DNA of 64,000 nt from Cupriavidus sp. WKF15 (GTDB lineage Bacteria; Pseudomonadota; Gammaproteobacteria; Burkholderiales; Burkholderiaceae). Shown piece by piece: positions 26,321 through 34,659 of the stretch (the stretch's first letter is position 1; each line of letters begins with the position of its first letter). The position numbers and the translations under genes are program-made. The notes under the pieces were generated by a model that was not told the DNA's origin, made no database searches, and saw nothing but the letters and a program-made list of their open reading frames with translations. Location of the stretch: the NCBI RefSeq assembly GCF_029278605.1, contig NZ_CP119573.1:2604001-2668000 (forward strand), in the 5' to 3' direction.

Positions 26321-26966
26321 TTGGGTTTACGCTCCTGGCATGCGCTGCTGTTTCGCCGGCGTAGCCGGCGAGTTACTTTTGTCTCGCGACAAAAGTAACC
26401 AAAAACGCGTTCTCGTGGTCGACGAAAGGCCCGTTGGGGTGAAGACGGTACAGGGCATAGCCAGACTGCCTGCCGCGTAGATGATCAGGATAGAAGCGTC
26501 AGATGAGCGAACCCGGATTACTTGGTGGCCCCTGCTAAGAATGCCATCGGTGGGACGCCTGCGGCTGCGCTGCGCGCGGCTCGGGAGCAAAACAAAAGAC
26601 GAGTGGCGTCAGCACCAGCGCCAGCGCCGTTGATACCCCCCGCATACCGACCAGGACGCGCGCGCAGCGCAGCCGTAGGCGTCCCACCACTGACGCTGTT
26701 GGAACGCTGTACCCGAGCCCTACATGGGGATCGTACAAAAGCAGGTTATCGCGGGCACGGGTTCCGAATCACTATGCGTAGCAGGTTCGAACGAGCAACC
26801 ACGTCTCGCGAGACCAAAGCCCGCTTGAACCATAGAAGCGTATCGTTGATAGCCAGCCGCTCAGGCGATGCGTTTCTTGCCGCGCATGCCAAGAACGACA
26901 GCGCGATCCCAACCACAAAGCCCCGCCGGCTAGCCCAGGCGCAACAGAGACGCCTGCCAAGGACGA
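26321..26966. repeat. Composite intergenic repeat, copy 1
   Basis: This 0.65-kb region contains no convincing gene. It begins with an end module that includes CTGCTGTTTCGCCGGCGTAG and a perfect 12-bp hairpin (26372-26399: GTTACTTTTGTC, loop TCGC, GACAAAAGTAAC). Then come a diverged block A, a block B (about 26648-26876) shared with 36538-36770 and 52346-52550, and a degenerate inverted end module up to the stop of the next gene. The order is the same as in copy 3 and opposite to copy 2. Short reading frames inside it shift between copies and are not supported as genes. Confidence 0.8.
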
Positions 26967-26974
26967 AAACCCAT

Positions 26975-27421
26975 TCATTGCCCTTGCGACAACAACCCCG
27001 TCGCAAACACCGTCGACCGGATCAGCCACGCTCCATCGATCCGCACATACTCATCCTCATAGCGCCCCGTCAGAAACGTCCGCGATCCGTTGGCATCATC
27101 CAGCGCCAGGTACGCCAGATCCCAGCTCCCCCGCGCCGTATCGGCATCGAGCACCCGAATATCCGCCTGCCCCGCAAAATGCATTTCCCGCAGCGTAGGC
27201 CGGCACGCCAGCTCCGCAAAGCACTGCACCAACGCTTCCCGCCCGGCAAAGCCCCCAATCCGGTCATAGTGGATATGCGCGTCGTCCGGCACGAAGCAGG
27301 CCCGCATGGCATCGGTATCCTTGTCATCGCACGCCCGCAAATAGCGCAGCTTGAGCGCCCGGATCGCATCTGCGGCTTCCAGCCGCGCAAGGCGCTCGGC
27401 AATACTGGCAATCTCGTTCAT
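26975..27421 (-). CDS. NTF2-fold SnoaL-like protein
   Basis: This 148-residue NTF2-like protein has an N-terminal helix rich in Ala and Leu, then RYLRACDDKDTDAMRACF and a C-terminal VRIDGAWLI strand. The ATG at 27421 has GGGGGA 6 bp upstream; a TTG two codons earlier is an alternative. It is the last gene of the hsaA-kstD operon, 17 bp after the FadD3-like gene. Family members include isomerases, dehydratases and accessory subunits. No catalytic set can be fixed from sequence alone. The repeat copy 1 abuts its 3' end. Confidence 0.82.
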   Translation of the reverse strand: MNEIASIAERLARLEAADAIRALKLRYLRACDDKDTDAMRACFVPDDAHIHYDRIGGFAGREALVQCFAELACRPTLREMHFAGQADIRVLDADTARGSWDLAYLALDDANGSRTFLTGRYEDEYVRIDGAWLIRSTVFATGLLSQGQ

Positions 27422-27438
27422 CTCCAATCCCCCGCTTC

Positions 27439-29070
27439 TCAGGCTTCCCGCAACTGATACTTCAAGACCTTGCCCGCCGCGCTCACGGGCAGCGAAGTCA
27501 CGAACTGCACCTCGCGCGGCACCTTGTAGTTGGCCATGTGCCTGCGCGCCCAGACGATCAAGGTCTCGGCGTCCAGCCGTGCGCCATGACGCAACACCAC
27601 GTAGGCGCGCCCGACTTCGCCGAGCCGCTCGTGCGGCACGCCGACGACCGCGACCTGCGCCACCGCCGGATGGGCCACCAGCAGCTTTTCCACTTCCGCC
27701 GGGTAGCAGTTGAAGCCGCCCACGATGAACATGTCCTTGATGCGATCCGTGATGCGCAGGTAGCCACGCGGGTCGAGCGTGCCGACGTCGCCCGTATGCA
27801 ACCAGCCATCGGCATCGATGGCTTCCGCGGTAGCCTCAGGCAGGCCGAAGTAGCCCTGCATCACGTTGTAGCCACGCACCAGCACCTCACCAGCCTCACC
27901 CATTGCAACCGGCTGGCCCTGCGCATCGACGCAGCACAGCTCGATCCCGGGCATGGCGCGCCCCGATGTACTGGCAACCGTTTCGGCATCGTCGCCCGCG
28001 CGGGTCAGCGTGGCAAAGCCACACGACTCGGTCAGGCCGTAGCCGGTGATGACCGTGTCGAAACCCAGTTCGTCGCGCATGCGCTGGATCAGCACCGGCG
28101 CGATCGCCGAAGCGCCGGTCACGGCAACGCGCAACGAGGACAGGTCGAACTCGCGCAGGCGCGGCGCATTCAGCAGCGTCTGGTACAGCGTCGGCGGCCC
28201 CGGCAGCACCGTGATGCGCTCGTTCTCCACGCGCGTCATCACGGCTTCGGCGTCGAATACCAGGTGCGGCAGCACGGTGGCCCCGCGCGACAGTGCCGCA
28301 AGCCAGCCGGCCTTGTAGCCGAAGGTATGGAAGAACGGGTTGACGATCAGGTGGCGGTCGCCGGCCCGCACGCCCGTGATCGCCGCCCACCCGTCGACGG
28401 CACGCAGGTTCTGCGCATGCGCGGTCATCACGCCCTTGGGCCGCCCGGTGGTGCCGGAGGTGAACATGATGTCCATGAGCGTGTCGCCGCGCACGCCGGC
28501 TTCGCGCTGCGCGAATGCGGCCGTGTCCACCTGCTGCGCCAGTTCGAGGAAGTCATCCCACGCCAGCTCGCCGTCGCCCGGCGCCGTACCCCGCCCCGGC
28601 CGCAGGATCACCAGGCGCTCCAGCGTGGCCGGCCGGTGCGGCGCCAGCATCTGCGGATAGCACTCGCCGAGGAAATCGTCGACGCAGAACAGCAGACGTG
28701 CGCCGCTGTCGGCCAGCACGGCCGCGGCTTCCGCGCCCTTCATGCGCGTATTGAGCGGCACCAGCGCCGCGCCCACGCTGTGCGTCGCCAGCGCGGCGAT
28801 GATCCATTCCGAGAAATTCGGCGCCCATACCGCGACCCGGTCGCCCGGCTGCACACCGAGCGCCATCAGCGCCCGGCCCGCCTGGACCCGGCACGCATCC
28901 AGCCCGGCGTAGCTCAGACGCAGCCCGTCTTCCTGGATGGCGGTGCGTTCGCCGTGGCGCTGCGCCGCGCGCCGCACCAGTTCGGGAATGGTCGCGGCAG
29001 GGTCCTCGTGCCCGGCGGCGTCGAGGCCGGCGGACGCCGCAATGGCATCAATGGTGTCAGAGGCAGTCAT
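27439..29070 (-). CDS. fadD3-like: FadD3-like acyl-CoA synthetase (HIP-CoA ligase candidate)
   Basis: This 543-residue adenylate-forming enzyme has the P-loop MFTSGTTGRPKGVM, the aromatic motif YGLTESCGF, GWLHTGD, the hinge RITDRIKDMF and the C-terminal catalytic lysine in AAGKVLK. It starts a few residues after KshB ends (1 bp gap). FadD3 activates HIP, the propionate left after ring A/B removal, and is the entry step to the ipd pathway encoded at 4-18 kb. Context with KshB, KstD, HsaA and HsaB makes this the leading candidate, although subfamily cannot be proven here. Confidence 0.87.
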   Translation of the reverse strand: MTASDTIDAIAASAGLDAAGHEDPAATIPELVRRAAQRHGERTAIQEDGLRLSYAGLDACRVQAGRALMALGVQPGDRVAVWAPNFSEWIIAALATHSVGAALVPLNTRMKGAEAAAVLADSGARLLFCVDDFLGECYPQMLAPHRPATLERLVILRPGRGTAPGDGELAWDDFLELAQQVDTAAFAQREAGVRGDTLMDIMFTSGTTGRPKGVMTAHAQNLRAVDGWAAITGVRAGDRHLIVNPFFHTFGYKAGWLAALSRGATVLPHLVFDAEAVMTRVENERITVLPGPPTLYQTLLNAPRLREFDLSSLRVAVTGASAIAPVLIQRMRDELGFDTVITGYGLTESCGFATLTRAGDDAETVASTSGRAMPGIELCCVDAQGQPVAMGEAGEVLVRGYNVMQGYFGLPEATAEAIDADGWLHTGDVGTLDPRGYLRITDRIKDMFIVGGFNCYPAEVEKLLVAHPAVAQVAVVGVPHERLGEVGRAYVVLRHGARLDAETLIVWARRHMANYKVPREVQFVTSLPVSAAGKVLKYQLREA

Positions 29071-29071
29071 G

Positions 29072-30127
29072 TCAGTCCGGGAACTTCAGGTGGATCTCGT
29101 CGCTCGCCGCGCGCGCCTGGCAAGCCAGGGTCCAGCCAGCCTCCAGGTCGGCGCGGTCGAGCACATGGTTTTCGCCGAGCGACACGTCGCCCCGCGTCAC
29201 CTGGCACATGCAGGCGCCGCACAGCCCGGCGCGGCAGGAATTGGGCGCCGGCACGCCGGCGCGCTGCAGGGCGTCGAGCACGGTTTCGTCCGGCGTCACG
29301 CTGACCTGGTGGGTCGCGCCGTCGAGCTCAACGGTCAGTGCCGCGCCCCGCATGGCGGGCGCAGGGGTGGCCGCATCCATCACGGCTGGTTGCGCTGGCG
29401 GTATTGCCACCGGCACATCCGGCAGGGACAGGAAGCGCTCCACGTGGAGCTTGCCGCGCGGCACGCCGAGTTCCTGCAGCGCAGCCTGGGCCGCGTCCAT
29501 GAACGGGGCCGGGCCGCACACAAAGCATTCCGCCAGGCTCCAGGGCCTCACCAGTTCTTCCAGCTGGCGCTGCGTCGGCGGCCCCTGCACGCTGTCCAGC
29601 CAGTGGACCACGCGCAGCCGGCCCGGATGGCTGCGCGCCAGCGCCGCAATCGTTTCGGCGAAGATGATGGAGCGCTCGTCGCGGTTGGCATAGACCAGCG
29701 TCACCGCGCCGCGCCCGTGGCGCAGCGCCGCCTTGGCGATCGACAATACCGGCGTGATGCCGCTGCCGCCGGCCAGCAGCAGGAAATCGCCATGCAGCGT
29801 GGGCGGCGTGAAGACGCCGGCCGGCGCCATCACCTCGACCGTGTCGCCCGCGCCAAGATGGTCGCAGATCCAGTTGGACACGCGCCCGCCCTGCACGCGC
29901 TTGATCGTCACGCGCAGGGCGTGGTCGACCTCGGGCGTGCTCGACAGCGAATAGCAGCGCTGCAGCGGCTTGCCGTCGACGGGCACGCGCAGCGTCAGGA
30001 ACTGCCCCGGACGGTAGGCAAAGGTATCGCGCAAGCCGTCGGGCAGCGCAAAGACCAGCGAATGCGCCTGCTCCGTTTCCGTGACGACTTCGGCGATCTG
30101 CAGCCGATGGTATTGCACTGGCGCCAT
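29072..30127 (-). CDS. kshB: KshB-like ferredoxin reductase of 3-ketosteroid 9alpha-hydroxylase
   Basis: This 351-residue protein has an N-terminal FAD domain (RCYSLSS), a central NAD domain (GGSGITPVLSI, and VCGPAPFMD) and a C-terminal plant-type [2Fe-2S] domain. The cluster cysteines are C-x4-C-x2-C in SCRAGLCGACMC plus a later cysteine in LACQARA. This order (FAD, NAD, 2Fe-2S) is that of KshB and phenylacetate-type reductases. AAGGA lies before the ATG at 30127. The oxygenase partner KshA is not in the window, so it must be elsewhere. HsaAB-operon context supports the KshB call over PaaE. Confidence 0.87.
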   Translation of the reverse strand: MAPVQYHRLQIAEVVTETEQAHSLVFALPDGLRDTFAYRPGQFLTLRVPVDGKPLQRCYSLSSTPEVDHALRVTIKRVQGGRVSNWICDHLGAGDTVEVMAPAGVFTPPTLHGDFLLLAGGSGITPVLSIAKAALRHGRGAVTLVYANRDERSIIFAETIAALARSHPGRLRVVHWLDSVQGPPTQRQLEELVRPWSLAECFVCGPAPFMDAAQAALQELGVPRGKLHVERFLSLPDVPVAIPPAQPAVMDAATPAPAMRGAALTVELDGATHQVSVTPDETVLDALQRAGVPAPNSCRAGLCGACMCQVTRGDVSLGENHVLDRADLEAGWTLACQARAASDEIHLKFPD

Positions 30128-30156
30128 GGATGTCCTTCTATAGCTGAGGTGCGGCG

Positions 30157-30921
30157 TCAGGCCACGCCCATGATGGTCTGCGCGTTGTCGATACGCAGTT
30201 CCGCGCCATTGACGAAGCGCGATTCGTCGGAGGCCAGGAACAGCACCAGGTTGGCCACGTCGCGCGGATGGCACATGCGCTGCATGGGCTCGGCGCCGCC
30301 GATTTCCTCGGGCAGGGCTGCGGCGCCGCCAGGCAGGAAGGCCGCGGTCATCGGCGTCATGATGCCGTCCGGATGGATCGAATTGCAGCGCACCTTGTAG
30401 CCGCTCTGCTTGCAGTGGCCCGCCACCGCGCGCGTAAGCGCGGCCACCGCCCCCTTGCTGGCGCTGTAGGCGCAGAACGCGCCCATGCCGCCCAGCGCCG
30501 CCACCGACGACATATTGACGATGCTGCCGCCGCCCGCCTTCATCGCGGCAACGCCGTACTTGCAGCCGAGGAAATAGCCGTCGGCGTTGATGCGCAGCAC
30601 GCGCTGCCATTGCTCCAGCGTGGTGTCCTCGACCGTGCCGAGCATCAGGATGGCCGCATTGTTGACCAGCACATTCGGTGCGCCGAAGCGCTGCCCGGTG
30701 CGCGCCATCACCTGCTGCCAGCCGGCTTCGCTGGCAATGTCGTGCTGCACGAACAGCGCGGTCTCGCCGATCTCGCGCGCCAGCGCGTGGCCGGCTTCCT
30801 CGTTGAGGTCGGTCAGCACCACGCGCGCGCCTTCGCGCGCCAGCAGCAGGGCATCTTCCTTGCCGACGCCGCTGGCGGCCCCGGTGACGATCGCGATCTT
30901 GCCTTCAGTACGTCGGCTCAT
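30157..30921 (-). CDS. 3beta/17beta-hydroxysteroid dehydrogenase-like SDR, second copy
   Basis: This 254-residue SDR has the same hydroxysteroid dehydrogenase pattern as 23136-23894: TGAASGVGKEDALLL, FVQHDIASEAGW, RINADGYFLGCKYGVAAMK, RCNSIHPDGIMTPM and LFLASDESRFVNGAEL. Catalytic S, Y and K are present (MSSVAA, YSASK). AAGGAGA lies 6 bp before the ATG at 30921. It sits between HsaB and KshB in the same operon. The two copies probably differ in stereo- or position specificity (3beta versus 17beta, or a bile-acid hydroxyl). Confidence 0.88.
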   Translation of the reverse strand: MSRRTEGKIAIVTGAASGVGKEDALLLAREGARVVLTDLNEEAGHALAREIGETALFVQHDIASEAGWQQVMARTGQRFGAPNVLVNNAAILMLGTVEDTTLEQWQRVLRINADGYFLGCKYGVAAMKAGGGSIVNMSSVAALGGMGAFCAYSASKGAVAALTRAVAGHCKQSGYKVRCNSIHPDGIMTPMTAAFLPGGAAALPEEIGGAEPMQRMCHPRDVANLVLFLASDESRFVNGAELRIDNAQTIMGVA

Positions 30922-30981
30922 GGGACATCTCCTTGTTGGTGTGTGCCCGCCGCCCACCGGTGGGCTGTTGTGTCAGGTGGC

Positions 30982-31506
30982 TCAGGCCGGGCACGGCGCG
31001 CCCAGCGGCGCCGACGTGGTATAGGCGCCGTCGACATAGACCAGCGGCGACACCTCGCCCGCCAGCCGCACCTCGCGCAGCCGTCCGATGAAGATCGCGT
31101 GCGTGCCGTAGTCGAAGCGGCCGTCCTGCAGGCACACCAGGTTGGCCTGGGCGTCGCGCAGGCACGGCACGCCGAGCAGGTCGTCTTCCCACTCGCCGCT
31201 GGTGAAGCGCTCCTCGCCCTTGAGGCGGCCGCTGCAGTCCACCGCGATATCGCGGTGGTCGGCGGCCAGCAGGTTGATGCAGAAATCCGCGCCGGCATCG
31301 AGCGGCGGATAGATCGACGAATTCCGGTTGATGCAGATCAGCAGCGAAGGCGGATCCGCTGACAGCGAATCGACCGCGGTCACGGACATCGAATAGCGGC
31401 GCTCGCCATGGCGGCAGCTGATGACCGCCACCGAACGCGCCATGCGGCGCATCGCCTTCAGCATGTCGTCGCGCAGCGCGGTGCTGGTTTCGGGATTGGC
31501 GCTCAT
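30982..31506 (-). CDS. hsaB: HsaB-like flavin reductase
   Basis: This 174-residue protein belongs to the flavin reductase-like domain family. It has the SVTAVDSLSADPPSLLICINRNSSIY region for flavin binding and the C-terminal VYVDGAY motif typical of HsaB/HpaC-type proteins. Its ATG overlaps the KstD-like stop (ATGA). HsaB supplies reduced flavin to HsaA for hydroxylation of 3-HSA. HsaA lies two genes upstream in the same operon, which supports the pairing. Confidence 0.9.
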   Translation of the reverse strand: MSANPETSTALRDDMLKAMRRMARSVAVISCRHGERRYSMSVTAVDSLSADPPSLLICINRNSSIYPPLDAGADFCINLLAADHRDIAVDCSGRLKGEERFTSGEWEDDLLGVPCLRDAQANLVCLQDGRFDYGTHAIFIGRLREVRLAGEVSPLVYVDGAYTTSAPLGAPCPA

Positions 31507-33257
31507 GAGGCCTCCTGTACGGTTTGAGCGTGGGGCACGGCGGCCGGCTGCGGCGCGCGCTGCGAAAGCAGGTCGGCCGCGATAAAGCCGAAGGTCATGG
31601 CGGGGCCCAGGGTAGAGCCCGCGCCGGGATAGCTGGTGCCCATCATCGAGGCACTGGTATTGCCGATGGCGAAGAGCCCGGTGATTGCGCTGCCGTCCTC
31701 GCGCAGCACGCGCGCGCCGGCGTCGGTCACCAGGCCGCCCTTGGTGCCGATATCGCCGGCGTCGAGCCGCACCGCATAGAACGGCGCCTTGCCGATCGGG
31801 GCCAGGCACGGGTTCGGCCGCACCGTTGGGTCGCTGTAGTAGGTGTCGAAGACGTTGTCGCCCTTGCCGAACTCTTCGTCGACGCCGGTGGCGGCGTAGC
31901 GGTTCATGCGCGCGACGCTGTCGGCAAGCCCGTCGGCATCGACGCCGATCTGGCTTGCCAGTTCGGCCAGCGAGCCGGCACGCACCAGGATGCCGGACAG
32001 ATCGGTCGGAATGCTGCGGTCCGGCATGACCGAGCCCGGCAGGATCGGCCCGCACGGATACTTGTGCCGGAACGTGGCGTCGAACACCATCCACGCCGGC
32101 ACGCTGCAGCCGGTCTTTTCATGGTCGCGATACATGGCGGGCACGAACTCGGAATACGGCGCGGCCTCGTTGACGAAGCGACGGCCCAGCCCGTTCACCA
32201 CCAGGCAGCCCGGCATGGCGCGCTCGATGAAAAGCGCGCGCTGCTTCTCCTCACCCTGCACATGCACCGTGGGCGCGCCCCAGACATGGGACATCAATGC
32301 CACGCCGGCGCCGGCAGCCTGTCCGGCGCGGATGGCGTCGCCGGTATTGTTCGGCGGCGTGGCGCTCCAGTCGGACCTCGTCGGCTGCGGCAGGTACTGC
32401 TCGCGCATGGCCTGGTTGCGCTCGAAGCCGCCGGCGGCGAGGATCACGCCACATGATGCGCGGATCTCCACCGCGCGCCCGCCCTGCAGCGCGCGCACGC
32501 CGCGCACCGCGCCGTCTTCCACGATCAGGTCCTGCAGCGCGGTATCGAGCCACAGCGGAATCGCACGGTCCATCATCGCCCGTCGCAGGCCGCCGGCCAG
32601 GCTGTTGCCGAGCGTGAGGCGGCGATCGCGCCGGGTCTTGCGGCGCCAGCCAATGTCCAGCCAGTAGCGAGCGAACTGGCGCACCGCCAGGCCGAACCAG
32701 CCGGGTGAGCGGCACAGCAATGCGTGCGCCTCGCCCGAAGTCACGGCCACGCGGCCGCCCACCAGCGTGCCTGGCGACGGCGGACGCAGCCGGTCGAATT
32801 CCTCGCGCAGCCGTGCGCCGTCGAACGGCATCGGGTCAAGCGCGCGGTAGCCGGGCATTGCGCCCGGTTCCTTCTGGAAGTAGTCCGCGTAGCGCGGCAG
32901 CGTGTAGTAGCGCACGCCGGCCTGTTGCTCGAGGTACTGCAGCATGCGCGGCGCGTGCTCGAGGTAGGCGCGGATGCGCTGCGGGTCGCCATGCTCGCCG
33001 GTGCAGGCGAGCACGTACTCGAGCGCCTTGGCATAGTCGTCCGCCCCGCCGGCCGGCGCGATATGGTGGTTCATCGGAATCCAGATGCCGCCGCCGGACA
33101 CCGCCGAGGTGCCGCCGTACTGGCTGCTCTTTTCCAGCACCACCACCGACAGCCCGCGGTCGGCGGCGCGGCAGGCGGCCAGCATACCGCCGGCGCCCGA
33201 GCCGACCACCACCACGTCAAACTCCGTCGGCTGCATGCGCGCTGTGCTCTGGGTCAT
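31503..33257 (-). CDS. kstD: 3-Ketosteroid dehydrogenase, KstD/TesH-like flavoprotein
   Basis: This 584-residue FAD protein starts with VVVVGSGAGGMLAA. It contains SGGGIWIPMN, the YADYFQKEPGAMPGY substrate loop, and the C-terminal signature ASMMGTSYPGAGSTLGPAM with TFGF after it. The Tyr-Pro-Gly in that signature corresponds to the catalytic Tyr region of Delta1-KstD. The related Delta4-(5alpha)-dehydrogenase (TesI type) shares this fold and cannot be excluded. A GGGAG SD precedes the ATG. It lies between HsaA and HsaB, tying ring A desaturation to the ring cleavage genes. Confidence 0.9.
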   Translation of the reverse strand: MTQSTARMQPTEFDVVVVGSGAGGMLAACRAADRGLSVVVLEKSSQYGGTSAVSGGGIWIPMNHHIAPAGGADDYAKALEYVLACTGEHGDPQRIRAYLEHAPRMLQYLEQQAGVRYYTLPRYADYFQKEPGAMPGYRALDPMPFDGARLREEFDRLRPPSPGTLVGGRVAVTSGEAHALLCRSPGWFGLAVRQFARYWLDIGWRRKTRRDRRLTLGNSLAGGLRRAMMDRAIPLWLDTALQDLIVEDGAVRGVRALQGGRAVEIRASCGVILAAGGFERNQAMREQYLPQPTRSDWSATPPNNTGDAIRAGQAAGAGVALMSHVWGAPTVHVQGEEKQRALFIERAMPGCLVVNGLGRRFVNEAAPYSEFVPAMYRDHEKTGCSVPAWMVFDATFRHKYPCGPILPGSVMPDRSIPTDLSGILVRAGSLAELASQIGVDADGLADSVARMNRYAATGVDEEFGKGDNVFDTYYSDPTVRPNPCLAPIGKAPFYAVRLDAGDIGTKGGLVTDAGARVLREDGSAITGLFAIGNTSASMMGTSYPGAGSTLGPAMTFGFIAADLLSQRAPQPAAVPHAQTVQEAS

Positions 33258-33282
33258 GATGGGCTCCCTTGCCTTGGCGGCT

Positions 33283-34476
33283 TCAGATGAAGAAGTCGGT
33301 GTTGGCGCGACCCATCATCACGCCGCCAAGGTTCTGGCCGAAGCGGTCCAGGTTGTTGGCGTAGTGGGCACGTGCGGCGTGCAGGTCCAGGAAGCGGCGC
33401 ACCATCGGGTTGCTGCGGTAGATGCCGTTGCCGCCGGCGTAGCGCAGCAGGCCGTTCGCAAGCTGCGCGCAGCGTTCGGCCACCTGCGACGACTGGTAAC
33501 GGAAATGCAGGCGGCGCGGCGTCGGCAGTTGGCCGCCTTCGCGCGCGACGGCGAGCAGTTCGTCGAAGTTGCGTTCGAGGATGGCGCGCATCTCGTCGAC
33601 GGCCACCTGCGCATTGGCGCAGGCCAGTTGCGCGCCGCCGTCCTCCGCGGTCTTGCTGCCGCCGTTGCTGCTGACGCGGCCGTCGGCGTAGCCGATGAAA
33701 TCGTCGAGCGTGCCTTCCAGCGCGCCGATGCACGCGGTGCACACGGCGCGCACGAAGATCTGCGCGAACGGCAGGCGGTACAGCGGCGTGTCGTTGATCG
33801 CCAGGCCCGGGCTGGTGCCCATGGCGCCATCGACGGCGCGGTGGGTACGGTAGTCCGGCACGAACACGTCATCGACCACGATGTCGTGGCTGCCGGTGGC
33901 ACGCAGGCCCAGTACGTCCCAGTTGCGCACGATCTTGTAGTCGGAGCGCGGCAGCAGGAAGGTGCGGTAGTCATGGGCACCGCCCGGTTCGGCCGGCGGC
34001 ACCAGGCCGCCCAGGAAGATCCAGTCGCACAGCTCGCTGCCGCTGGAGAACTTCCAGTGGCCGGAGAAGCGGTAGCCGCCTTCGACCGGCGTGACCTTGC
34101 CGACCGGCATATAGGTCGAGGCGATCAGCGTGGCGGGATCGTTGCCCCACACCTCCTTCTGCGCGCGTTCGTCGAACAGCGCGAGCTGCCAGTTGTGCAC
34201 GCCGACCACGCCGTAGACCCAGGCCGTGGACATGCAGCCCCTGGCCAGGGCCATCTGGATGCGGAAGAAGGTCTGCGGGTCCAGCTCGTAGCCGCCGTAG
34301 CGGCGCGGCTGCAGCACCTTGAAGAAACCCGCGGCCTGCATCTCGGCGATGGTCTCGGCGGGGATGCGCCCTTCGGCTTCTGCCTGTCCGGCGCGCCCGG
34401 CCAGCGCGGGAATCATCTGCTCGGCACGCGCGATCAGGCTAGCGGCCAGGTCCTTGGGGTTGTTGTGGTGAGGCAC
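33283..34476 (-). CDS. hsaA: HsaA-like 3-HSA 4-monooxygenase, oxygenase component
   Basis: This 397-residue protein has the acyl-CoA-dehydrogenase-like fold of group D flavin monooxygenases. It has LQPRRYGGYE, ALARGCMSTAWVYGVVGVH, HWKFSSGSELCDW and VLGLRATGSHDIVVDDVFVP, all typical of HsaA/TesA2. The GTG start at 34476 was chosen because AAGGAGA lies 6 bp upstream and the upstream extension is low-quality protein. It hydroxylates 3-HSA to the catechol cleaved by HsaC. It leads the seven-gene leftward operon, with a regulon box 65-82 bp upstream. Confidence 0.9.
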   Translation of the reverse strand: MPHHNNPKDLAASLIARAEQMIPALAGRAGQAEAEGRIPAETIAEMQAAGFFKVLQPRRYGGYELDPQTFFRIQMALARGCMSTAWVYGVVGVHNWQLALFDERAQKEVWGNDPATLIASTYMPVGKVTPVEGGYRFSGHWKFSSGSELCDWIFLGGLVPPAEPGGAHDYRTFLLPRSDYKIVRNWDVLGLRATGSHDIVVDDVFVPDYRTHRAVDGAMGTSPGLAINDTPLYRLPFAQIFVRAVCTACIGALEGTLDDFIGYADGRVSSNGGSKTAEDGGAQLACANAQVAVDEMRAILERNFDELLAVAREGGQLPTPRRLHFRYQSSQVAERCAQLANGLLRYAGGNGIYRSNPMVRRFLDLHAARAHYANNLDRFGQNLGGVMMGRANTDFFI

Positions 34477-34514
34477 CGCGGGTCTCCTTGTGGTCTTGTC
34501 TTGTGCTGGCGTTG

Positions 34515-34558
34515 ATGTTTGCACCGGGTGGGCCGGGTGCCATCGTCTGATGGGACTA
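34515..34558 (-). promoter_or_regulatory. Regulon box and promoter of the hsaA-kstD-kshB-fadD3 operon
   Basis: The minus-strand box TAGTCCCATCAGACGATG (34541-34558) is followed by 20 bp and AAACAT (34515-34520). The gap to the GTG start of hsaA is about 38 bp. The left half matches the hsaC promoter box exactly over eight positions. Confidence 0.7.
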
Positions 34559-34602
34559 GCTGTCTTTGCGATCTGGCGTGTGGCACTTCGTGGCGGCGCT
34601 GG

Positions 34603-34626
34603 CCCTCTCCCGCAAGCCGGAGAGGG
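34603..34626 (-). terminator. Hairpin after the luciferase-like gene
   Basis: CCCTCTCC, 8-nt loop, GGAGAGGG forms a perfect 8-bp stem between the stop at 34660 and the hsaA promoter. No U-tract follows on the minus strand, so it is a weak or Rho-dependent terminator at most. Confidence 0.4.
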
Positions 34627-34659
34627 TCTCGCCCCCACGGGAAGCAAACGCTTGCGCGC

